The position numbers and the translations under genes were made by a program. 64,000 nt of DNA from Lichenicoccus sp963693035 (GTDB lineage Bacteria > Pseudomonadota > Alphaproteobacteria > Acetobacterales > Acetobacteraceae). Shown here piece by piece: positions 46,775 to 54,929 of the stretch; the stretch's first letter is position 1, and each line of letters opens with the position of its first letter. The stretch covers positions 558,001-622,000 of the forward strand of contig CAXMMQ010000007.1 of assembly GCA_963693035.2 (NCBI GenBank), read 5' to 3'. The notes beneath the pieces are model-generated. The model saw only the letters and a program-made list of their open reading frames with translations. It ran no database searches and was not told the origin of the DNA.

Positions 46775-49700
46775 CTATCCGGCCCGCCGCAGCGGCACGG
46801 GCATTCCGGCGATGGCCGCCCGCAAGGCCTGGTCGACGCTCGCCTCGTCATGATCCGACCGGATCAGCGCCACGCCGCGCGAGGCCAGCGCGCGATTGTC
46901 GGCGGCGCTGTCGTGCAGCCGGACGATGCGGTCGGCGAGCTCCTCCGGCGTGCGGCCGACCAGCGCCTGCAGGTCCGCCCCGAGCCCGATCCCCTCGGCG
47001 GCCACCGGCGTCATCACGCAGGGCAGCCCGGCGGCGAAGCTCTCCAGCACCTTGCTCTTCACCCCGGCGCCGTAGCGCAGCGGCGCCACGGTCAGGCGGA
47101 CCCGGTCATACACGCGGTCCAGGTCGGCCACCTCGCCCAGCACCGCCACACCCGGGCGCGCCAGCCGCAGCACGGCCTCCGGCATCGCCCGTCCGGCGAG
47201 CACGCATTCGAGCCTTGGCCGTTGCCGCCAGACCAGCGGCATCACCGCCTGCACGAGCCAGACCGCCGCGTCCGCATTGGGCGCGTGGCCGAAAGAGCCG
47301 ATGAACGCGACGCCGCGGCGTTTGCCAAAGGCGGGGCGCGGAAGTTGCGGCGGCATCGACCACGGGATGCGATGCACCTGCGCACCCGGCACCAGCCGGC
47401 GCAGCAGCTCCGCCTCGGCATCGGAATGCGTCAGCACGGCATCGGCCGCGGCCGCGGCGGCGCATTCGATCGACCGCTCCCTGCGGCTCAGGGCGCGCAG
47501 GGCGGGATCGTCCAGCAGGCTGGCCTGTCGCGCCAGCCGCACATGGCCCAGGTCGGCCACGCTGTAGAGCAGCCTGGCATCCGGGGCGTATTGCCGCACC
47601 AGATGGCTAAAGCGCGCCGCGGTCTGTCCGCGATGCAGGTACACCACGTCGAAGCAGCCGGACTGCCGGCGCAGCACGTCTTCCAGCAGGGCGTAGAACG
47701 GCAGCCGGAACACCGTGACGCCGGTTGCCTCCAGCGCCGACGCATCGGCCTGCATCTGGTCCGCGGCCACGAAGCTCACCACGTGGCCGAGGCGCTGCAG
47801 GGCGGCGATGTGCGACAGGATGGCGTTGTCGCCGCCGCTATGGCCCGGCCTCGGCATCGCGCTGTCCACCACCAGCGCGCGGCGTGCCGTCTCTGCCGGC
47901 GAACCACCCCAGCGCCGGAGCTGACGCCGGGCGGCCTCGCGCGGGCCGCGGTCGGCATCGCGATCGGCACGGTCCTGCTGCAGCCGTTCGGCCTGCCCCC
48001 GCAGGAAGACTAGCGCCTGCTCCTGCTCTGCGGGCGCGAGGGCCCCCACCGCGGCGGCCACCGCGCCTTCCAGCCCGTCGCCGAAGGCGGCAGCCGGCTC
48101 GATCACCATCGGCGCCCCGGGCAGCCGCGCACCGTCGCGCTCGCGCCGGATGTCGATCACGTGCCGCGCCAATGGCGACAGCCCGCCCGGGATCAGCAGG
48201 TCGAAACCGTGCCGGCCGGTGCCGATGCCGGCCACCGCAAGGTCGCCGCGCGGCTCGTTGGCCAGCACGCGCGCCAGCGGGATGCCGTTGTCGGTGATCT
48301 GCAGCGCGACCGGCGTATCCGAAACCGGTGCATACGCCCATCCGCGCATCCGCTCGCGCGAGCACAGGTCCAGCATGCCGCGCATCCCGTTCGAACCGCA
48401 TGCAAGCAGCGTGCGCTGCTCGGGCATCGCCATGGCCTCTCGCACCATGCCGCTGCCGTCCAGCGGCGTGCCGTCGCAGGCGCGTTCCACGGTGATCACG
48501 TGGCGCAGCGCGGGCGACAGCCCGCCCGGGACCGGCATGCTGAAGGCGTAGCAGCCGTCGCCGCCGCGGGCCTCGAGCAGGTCGATGCGGAAGCTGTCGG
48601 CCACGATCTCGCCCAGGATCGCGCCGTTGTCGCGCACCCGCAGACGGATCCGGTAGCCCGGCGTATCGAGGTTGCGCGCCCAGCCGGTGATGCGGTCCTC
48701 GTCCACAGTGTCGAGACGGCCTTCCATCGGGCTGGGAGCCGTGATCTGGCCGGCCAGCCGACGACGCAATGCATGCAGCGCCGGACCCTGCTCCAGCCGC
48801 GGCAAGCATGAAACGCCGTCGCCCACCGATGCGTCCGGATAGTGCTCGGCGTAGTCGTCCACGTTGCGAAACATGCCGCGGCTGTCGTTATCCACGAAGG
48901 TCTCGGACGCGGCACCCTCGGCCAGGATCAGATCGTGGCTGTCGAGTTCGACATGCACGTAGTCCACGCGCTGCAACGAGTGCTCCTGCAAGATGCTGCG
49001 GTCGTCCACCAGGCAGCGCGCCGGAACCAGCACGCCGTCGAGGCCCATCGCATGCTCGGGTGAGACCAGCAGGTCGCGACGCGGCAACCCCTCCCCGAGC
49101 GAGCCGGCGCGGAACCGGACCGGCTGCACGCCCGGATTGGCGGCGAGGAACCGCCCGGCATAGGCGCGCCGGCCGATCCACTTGACCGGGCGGCGCGCAC
49201 CTGACGCGGTGACAAGGAGGTCGCCAATCGCAAGCGCCTCGACCGGACGCTCTCCGATCGCGGTCGGGATCAGCGTGCCGGTGACGTAGCAGGCAACGTC
49301 GGGCGTGATGGTGAGACTGCCGTCCCCTGTCTGCACGCCAGCCTGCGTGGTCGCGACGACCGCGGCGCCCGCATCGAACGACGTCCCGCCGCCGCCGCCC
49401 GCGTAGTTGCCCCCGCTACCGCCCGAATACCCGCCGCCGCCGCCGCCACCGCCGGCATTCGCGCCACCGCCGCCGCCGCCGCCGAAGCCACCGGCACCGG
49501 CCGCCAACTCGTATCGGGTGTAGCCGGCGGCACCTCCGGCGAACATGCCGGCCAGGCTGGCGCCGCCGCCACCATTGCCGGAGCCCGATCCTGCAGAACC
49601 CGCGCTCATAATGCCGCCGCCGCCGCCGCCGGAGTAGTTCACCGATGCGTAGCCGCCCCCGCTGCCGGTCCCACTGGCGCCAACGCTGCCCGGGCTGCCG

Positions 49701-50038
49701 GCGGTCTCGTAGCCACCGCCCCCGCCGCCTGCGATCAGCAACGGTAAATACGAACCGCTCGACCCGGTGTTGGCGAGCACGAACGTGCCACCGCCACCCC
49801 CACCGCCGTTGAACCCATTCGTGCCGGCGCCCCCCATGCCACCGACGACGATCTCGAGTTGCTCGCCGGCGGTGAGGCTGACGGAGCCCTCCTCCTCGGC
49901 GCCGAGGCCCCCGCCCACACTGGGGCTCCCGCCGGCAGAACTCACGCCGCCCTGCGCACCGAACGCGTTGATGTCGTAGGTGCCGGTCGCACTGACCGTC
50001 ACGAAGACCGGCACGCCGGTAAAGCTGTAGGTTCCCAC
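46775..50038 (-). CDS. Glycine-rich / Hint / glycosyltransferase fusion protein
   Basis: 1087 residues with an odd domain order. Residues 1-~245: glycine-rich region with many GGGGGG runs. Residues 250-~400: Hint_2-type domain starting at Cys250 (CYVTGTLIPT) with the LLVSPEHAM block and a terminal YVHVELDSHDLILAEGAASETFVD. Residues ~430-530 and ~555-650: two related beta-sandwich-like repeats (DRITGWARNL...RVRDNGAILGEIVAD; RGWAYAPVS...QITDNGIPLARVLAN). Residues ~715-1085: GT4-type glycosyltransferase (GHSGGDNAILSHIAALQRLGH...FIGSFGHAPNADA...APLRYGAGVKSKVLESFAAGLP). No signal peptide. A decayed paralogue lies at 51142. Role unknown; a glycan-modifying surface system is plausible. Confidence 0.85.
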   Translation of the reverse strand: MGTYSFTGVPVFVTVSATGTYDINAFGAQGGVSSAGGSPSVGGGLGAEEEGSVSLTAGEQLEIVVGGMGGAGTNGFNGGGGGGGTFVLANTGSSGSYLPLLIAGGGGGGYETAGSPGSVGASGTGSGGGYASVNYSGGGGGGIMSAGSAGSGSGNGGGGASLAGMFAGGAAGYTRYELAAGAGGFGGGGGGGANAGGGGGGGGYSGGSGGNYAGGGGGTSFDAGAAVVATTQAGVQTGDGSLTITPDVACYVTGTLIPTAIGERPVEALAIGDLLVTASGARRPVKWIGRRAYAGRFLAANPGVQPVRFRAGSLGEGLPRRDLLVSPEHAMGLDGVLVPARCLVDDRSILQEHSLQRVDYVHVELDSHDLILAEGAASETFVDNDSRGMFRNVDDYAEHYPDASVGDGVSCLPRLEQGPALHALRRRLAGQITAPSPMEGRLDTVDEDRITGWARNLDTPGYRIRLRVRDNGAILGEIVADSFRIDLLEARGGDGCYAFSMPVPGGLSPALRHVITVERACDGTPLDGSGMVREAMAMPEQRTLLACGSNGMRGMLDLCSRERMRGWAYAPVSDTPVALQITDNGIPLARVLANEPRGDLAVAGIGTGRHGFDLLIPGGLSPLARHVIDIRRERDGARLPGAPMVIEPAAAFGDGLEGAVAAAVGALAPAEQEQALVFLRGQAERLQQDRADRDADRGPREAARRQLRRWGGSPAETARRALVVDSAMPRPGHSGGDNAILSHIAALQRLGHVVSFVAADQMQADASALEATGVTVFRLPFYALLEDVLRRQSGCFDVVYLHRGQTAARFSHLVRQYAPDARLLYSVADLGHVRLARQASLLDDPALRALSRRERSIECAAAAAADAVLTHSDAEAELLRRLVPGAQVHRIPWSMPPQLPRPAFGKRRGVAFIGSFGHAPNADAAVWLVQAVMPLVWRQRPRLECVLAGRAMPEAVLRLARPGVAVLGEVADLDRVYDRVRLTVAPLRYGAGVKSKVLESFAAGLPCVMTPVAAEGIGLGADLQALVGRTPEELADRIVRLHDSAADNRALASRGVALIRSDHDEASVDQALRAAIAGMPVPLRRAG

Positions 50039-50077
50039 TTAAACTTCCTCTGCGGACTGGATCGGCCTCGAGACACG

Positions 50078-50183
50078 CTAGAGCATCATCCGATCGATCC
50101 TGCTCATCGAGCGGATAAAGATGCTCGCCAAAACAACAAGCTAGAGATTTCTTCCGATCCACTTTGATCGGAAAAAGCTCTAG
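50078..50183 (-). repeat. 106-bp palindromic element, family 1, copy A
   Basis: Begins CTAGAGC and ends GCTCTAG on the minus strand. It contains two hairpins: CTAGAG..TTCCGATC / GATCGGAA..CTCTAG (50183-50141) and GAGCATC..ATCC / GGAT.GATGCTC (to 50078). A copy of equal length, aligned throughout, is at 62629-62734 and a partial end is at 60274-60300. The first bases supply the TAG stop of the ancestral sulfotransferase reading frame. Confidence 0.88.
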
Positions 50184-51025
50184 GCGAGGGTCTCGCCCAC
50201 TCCCTGCAGCGCGACCGGCACTTTGGTCGTGTTGAATTCGGGCATGCGCCAGATCGTGGTGCGCTCTTAGCGCTCCCACAGGTCGGGCGGCAGGATCGTC
50301 TTGCGCGCGGTGGCGCGAACCTGCGGGCGCACCTCGTGCAGTCCGGGGCTGCCGAGCCGGGCATCAAACTCGCCAGTCTCGATCTGCACATCCTCGAAGT
50401 CGTGCCGGAACGGCGGCAGGTCGAGGAACTCGTAGATCGCCGCCATCGACGCCGCCGGATGGCCCGCCAGCGTGTCGTACGGCAGCAGCAGCAGGCGGCC
50501 GGCCTGCTCGCCGTGCATCGCCTGCTTCAGTCCGTTGAGTGCGAACCCGATCATGCCGGATGGGCTCATCAGGCCGTCGGCGCGCGAATAGATCGTGCCG
50601 CCCTGCTCGAAGCCGAAGATCTTGGACAGCTCGAAAGGATTGCGCCGCACCACCCGCTCGACGCTGTCGATGATCCACGGGATCGGCCGAACGCAGCAGA
50701 TCACGCGGGCGTCGGGAAACAGTCGCGCCAGCAGGTCGAGCCGCGTGGTCCAGCCGCGGCTGGCGTCGAACACCATCCGGGCCGGCGCGATCGCGTGGTA
50801 GTAGCTGTCGAACAGGCCGCGCAGCACGGCGATGCGCTGGCCTTCGTCGAAGAACACCGAGCCCTCGTGGCCGGCGCTCATCTCGGCCAGCATCGCGCCC
50901 ACCATCGAGCTGACCGGGCTGGTGATGTTGGCGTGCAGCGCCGGGTTCTGCCGCAGCAGCGCCGCCAGCAGCGTCGAGCCGGAGCGCGGCAGGCCGGAGA
51001 TGAAATTGATGCCGTTGCGCATCAA
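50180..51025 (-). pseudogene. Sulfotransferase gene with a premature TAA near its 3' end
   Basis: The open part (51025-50267, 252 residues) has the P-loop FISGLPRSGSTLLAALLRQNP and the VICCVRPIPWIIDSVERV segment, so it is a PAPS-dependent sulfotransferase. The frame stops at TAA 50269-50267 after LPPDLWER, but continues in the same frame for 28 codons with a family-like end (TTIWRMPEFNTTKVPVALQGV) to TAG 50182-50180. A single change from a Tyr codon to TAA would explain this. The truncated protein keeps the catalytic core and might still work. Confidence 0.8.
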
Positions 51026-51141
51026 CCGCGACCTGCGGCTGTTGGCAGGCGGGGTTCCGGGGAGCGGAGCGGAGACGCGAGGCGTTCTTCCATGACGACT
51101 GCGTAGATCACAGCAGCTGACTTGTGTAACGACTTTTTATC

Positions 51142-51972
51142 CTAGGCAGCCTGGGAATGCAGGCGTTCGGCTCGGCCTTGCAGGAAGGCGAGCGCGTGCC
51201 CCTGCTGCGCGCCGGGTTCCAGCGCCGCCACCGCAACGGCCACGGCGCCTTCCAGCCCGCCGCCGAAGCAGGCGACCGGTTCGATCACCACGGGCGCGCC
51301 CGGCAATCGGGCGCCGTCGCTTTTGCGGCGGATATCGATCGCTTGGCGCGCCATTGGCGACAGCCCGCCCGGGATCAGCAGGTCGAAGCCGTGCCGGCCG
51401 GTGCCGATGCCCGCCACCGCAAGGTCGCCGCGCGGCGCGTTCGCCAGCCCGGTATCGGCAGGCTGAACGCAACGCAGCCGTCGCCGCCGCGCGCCTGCAG
51501 CAGGTCAGGCCGAAGGCTGTCGGCCACCACCTCGCCCAGGATCGCGCCGTTGTCGCGCACGCGCAGACGGATCTTCTGTCCAGGGTTCTCGATGTCGCGC
51601 GCGCAACCGACGATGCGATCGTCGTCGACCGCATCGAAACGGCCTTCCATCGGACCGGTGGTGGTCTGTCCGGCCAGCCGGCGGCGGAGTGCCGCAAGCG
51701 CCGGTCCCTGCTCCAGGCGCGGCAGGCAGTCTCCGACGCCGCCCCCTCGGCCAGGATCAGGTCGTGGCTGTCGAGTTCGACATGCACGTAGCCGACGCGT
51801 GACAGGCAGCGCTCCCGCACGATGTTGCTGTCGTCGACCAGGCAGCGCGCCGGCACCAGCATGCCGTCGAGGCTTATTGGGTGCTCCGGTGAGACCAGCA
51901 GGTGCGGCGCGGCAACCCCTCGTCCAGCGAGCCTGCGCGGAACCGGATCGGCTGCACGCCCATGGATGTCTC
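51142..51972 (-). pseudogene. Decayed paralogue of the Hint fusion protein
   Basis: Pieces in shifting frames match the 46775-50038 protein: VQPIRFRAGSLDEGLPRR, a one-base loss near 51903, then HLLVSPEHPISLDGMLVPARCLVDD and YVHVELDSHDLILAEGAASE; a deletion of ~25 codons; then CLPRLEQGPAL and MEGRFDAVDDDRIVG...RLRVRDNGAILGEVVADSL; a deletion of ~100 codons that joins the two beta repeats; and MAGIGTGRHGFDLLIPGGLSPMAR to a stop at 51142. The glycine-rich start and the glycosyltransferase are absent. It cannot make a working protein. Confidence 0.85.
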
Positions 51973-52064
51973 TCTGCGCCCGCTGTGGCTCAAGTTTGGT
52001 GGTCGATGTCGGCGATCGATGCAGGTCGCCGCTGCCTGGCGCTATCCTTCCCGCTATGCGTAGA

Positions 52065-53547
52065 TCACCCTCGTTCCGCGCACGCAACCATCGCGGGCTG
52101 CGCGTCCGGCGGACCGCCCGTCTCAGGCCGGCTGGACGGCGCCACGACGCGGCCCCGCCCGCGCCGGGCCGCGGCACGATCGCCTCCTGCTCCTCGAGCC
52201 AGAGCAGTTGCCGACGCGCGCGCGACAGCGGGTGGGTGCCGTAGGCGCGGGCGATCGCCTCGTCGGCCGGGCAGCGCAGCCCTTTCATCGCGGCCCGTGC
52301 CACCAGCGGGAACATGCCGCGTGCGTCGTCGGGGACGCCCGCCCGATCGCCTAGGCCCGCATCCAGGCCTCGCTGTCGAGCGCGTCGGGATCGATCCCGG
52401 ACCGTGCGGTCGCCAGCGCCGCGCGGAACCGCGGCAGGTCGAGCGCGTCGCGGGCCAGCCCGTCGATGCGGCAGCAGACCAGAAATCCTGGTACAGCACC
52501 GGCACCGGCCGGAACGCGGCATCCGCCTCGTCCAGCATCGCCAGCAGCAGCGCGTGCATCCGCTGCCTGCGCTCTGGCGCCCCCGCCTCCGGATCGAGCC
52601 CGGGATCGCCCGACGACGCGACCGGGGCATGGGCTGCGAGCTGGGCCAGGATGTCGACCGGCGGTGCAGGGCGATCGCCGTGCCGGCCGCATCGCAGCCT
52701 CTCGCTCCGGCACCGGGCCCAGCAGCAGGGCGTGCGGATCGGCGGCGGCCTCGGCCGGCAACAGCAGCAGCGCGGGACCCGCTCCGCTGCTTGCAGACCC
52801 GACCATGCCGATCCGCACCCGCAGCGGGCGTGGCGACAGCGCAGGTCCCAGCGCCATGAACTCGCCGCGCGAGTGGTCGCGGAACGTCTCCGCCTGGCGC
52901 CGCTCCAGCCGCGCAGGTCTACGGCGCGCGCCATGCCGGTAGCGGGGTGCGCCCCATCAGGAAGTTCGAGGCCTCGGCGGCGACGCTCTTGGCGAGCTTG
53001 GCCAGCCGCTGGGTCGCGATCAGCCCGGCCACCCCGCGCTTGCGGCCGCGGCACATCAGGCTGGTCATCGCGGCGAGGCACGTCCGCCCCGCCTCGTCGG
53101 AGACCTCCCGGCTACCGCACGCGCGAACAACTGCGCCTCGTCCACCACCACCAGCACCGGGAACCAATGTTCACGGGGCGCCTCGAACATGCCGTCGCAG
53201 AAAAGCCGCAGCACGGCGCATCTGCTGCTCGTCATCGAGCCCTTCCAGGTCGAGCACCACCGGTATGCGGTGCACACGAATGCGGCCGCCGGCGGAAGAG
53301 AGCGCCGTCTCGTCATGCGCGCTGGCGTCGATCACCAGATGACAAAACGGGCCGCGAGGCTGGCAAAACCGCCCTCCGGGTCGATCACCGCCTGCTGCAC
53401 CCACGCCGCACTGTGTTCCAGCAGGCGGCGCAGCAGGTGCGACTTGCCGGAATTGCGCTGCACCAGCGAAAGCGTCGAGAGCAGCTCCTCCAGGTCGAGC
53501 ACCGCCGCCCCGGCGCCTGGCTCGCCGATCTGTATGGCAACCGTCAT
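52065..53547 (-). pseudogene. Decayed HerA/FtsK-like P-loop ATPase gene
   Basis: Starts with ATG 53547 (MTVAIQIGEPGAGAAVLDLEELL...) and a P-loop RNSGKSHLLRRLLE, then breaks repeatedly. Recognisable fragments in order, in different frames: HLVIDASAHDETAL..RVHRIPVVLDLEGLDDEQQMRRAAAFL; EHWFPVLVVVDEAQLFARA (Walker B); AGRTCLAAMTSLMCRGRKRGVAGLIATQRLAKL; MALGPALSPRPLRVRIG; and ADEAIARAYGTHPLSRARRQLL near 52230. At least five frameshifts are needed to join them. Intact relatives are DUF87/HerA-type ATP-binding proteins. It lies 11 bases past the end of the FAD oxidoreductase gene on the same strand. Confidence 0.8.
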
Positions 53548-53557
53548 CGCCGGGTGG

Positions 53558-54775
53558 TTACAGTCCGTGCGGAGTCGCCTGCACCCAACGCAGCACGCCC
53601 TCGGCGGCTGCACGTCCGGTGGCGAGACTGGCCTGCAGCAGGTAGCCGCCGGTCGGCGCCTCCCAGTCCAGCATCTCGCCGCAGGCGAACACGCCCGGCA
53701 GCGCTCGTAGCATGAAATGCTGGTCCAGCGCCTCGCGCCGGATCCCGCCTGCCGTGGAGATCGCGCTGTCGAGCGAGTCCGTGCCGACCAGACGCAGCGG
53801 CACCGCCTTGATCAGCGCCGCCAGCGCCGCCGGCTCGCGGGGAACCGGACCGTCCAGTGCCGCCTCGCGCAGCAGCCCGACTGCCTGTGGCGGCAGGCTG
53901 AGCGCGCGGCGCAGGCTGTTCGACAGGCTCTCGCGCTGCCGCACCCGCACGAGCCTGCCGGCCAGCTCCTCCACGGACCGGTCGGGCCGCAGATCGACCA
54001 GCAGCCGCACCTCGCCGTCGCCTTCGATGGCGTCCCGCAACGGCGCCGACAGCGCGTACACCGCGCCGCCCTCGATCCCGCGCATGGTCAGCATGAGGTC
54101 GCCGGTCGAGGCAATCGGGCCGCAGCGCAAGCCGACATGCTGCAGCGGCAGGCCGGCATGGCGGGCGGCAAATAGCTCGGACCAGTGCACCAGGAACCCG
54201 CAATTGGCCGGGCGGAACGGTGCCAGCTCGACGCCGCGCGCCGCCAGGAACTCCGCCCAGCCGCCATCCGAGCCGAGCCGGGACCAGGAGGCGCCCCCGA
54301 GCGCCAGCACCACGGCGTCCGCCCTCACCTCAGCGCTATCCTCGAGCGACAGCCGGCCCGTCTCCGACCAGCCGATCCAGCGCGAGCCGGGGCGCAGCTC
54401 CACGCCCTGCGCCCGCAGCCGGCCGAGCCAGGCGCGCAGCAGACCGGACGCCTTCATCGCGCGCGGGAACACCCGGCCGCTGCTGCCGGTGAACAGGGGC
54501 TGTCCGAGACCCTCGGCCCAGGACCGCAGATCGTCCGGCGTGAAGCGGTCGATCGCCGGCGCCAGCCAGCCGCGGCCGGCACCATAGCGCTCCAGGAACT
54601 GCTCCAGCGGCTCCGAATGGGTCAGGTTGAGGCCGCCGCGCCCGGCGATCAGCAGCTTGCGGCCGGGCGTGCGCATGCGCTCGTGCAGCGTCACCGCGAC
54701 GCCCGCCGCCGACAGCAGCTCGGCCGCGGCCAACCCCGCCGGGCCCGCGCCGATGATCGCCACCTGCTGCTGCAC
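53558..54775 (-). CDS. NAD(P)/FAD-dependent oxidoreductase, HI0933-like (TIGR03862-type)
   Basis: 405 residues from GTG 54775 (GGAG upstream); the reading frame extends further but without a flavoprotein start. Rossmann FAD motif VAIIGAGPAGLAAAELL at the N-terminus, the HI0933 signature KLLIAGRGGLNLTHSE, and the FAD-contact end GVFACGEMLDWEAPTGGYLLQASLATGRAAAEG. The family is cytoplasmic with unassigned substrate. It is divergent from the FUSC gene and followed closely by the decayed ATPase. Confidence 0.88.
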   Translation of the reverse strand: MQQQVAIIGAGPAGLAAAELLSAAGVAVTLHERMRTPGRKLLIAGRGGLNLTHSEPLEQFLERYGAGRGWLAPAIDRFTPDDLRSWAEGLGQPLFTGSSGRVFPRAMKASGLLRAWLGRLRAQGVELRPGSRWIGWSETGRLSLEDSAEVRADAVVLALGGASWSRLGSDGGWAEFLAARGVELAPFRPANCGFLVHWSELFAARHAGLPLQHVGLRCGPIASTGDLMLTMRGIEGGAVYALSAPLRDAIEGDGEVRLLVDLRPDRSVEELAGRLVRVRQRESLSNSLRRALSLPPQAVGLLREAALDGPVPREPAALAALIKAVPLRLVGTDSLDSAISTAGGIRREALDQHFMLRALPGVFACGEMLDWEAPTGGYLLQASLATGRAAAEGVLRWVQATPHGL

Positions 54776-54929
54776 CGGTCGTTCGCTCCAAGGAAAGGCG
54801 CCGCTTCTGGTCGCTATCGGCCATGCGCGCAAGAACCGGCGGCGCAAGCGAACGTGAACCCTGCGGCCGGACCGGCGTTGAGCGCCACACCTGACCTCGT
54901 CCCGCACCCCCGATCCGGCGGAACCACCC

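Noticed and set aside
50267..50280. Selenocysteine- or pyrrolysine-type readthrough at the sulfotransferase stop
   Set aside because: The stop is TAA, which neither system uses, and no recoding motif is visible; a simple nonsense mutation is more likely.
51054..51090. Possible further copy of the family-2 repeat (GGAGCGGAGCGG)
   Set aside because: Only a short G/A-rich word matches; the GAGCACCGG and GCCAGCAGC parts of the core are missing.
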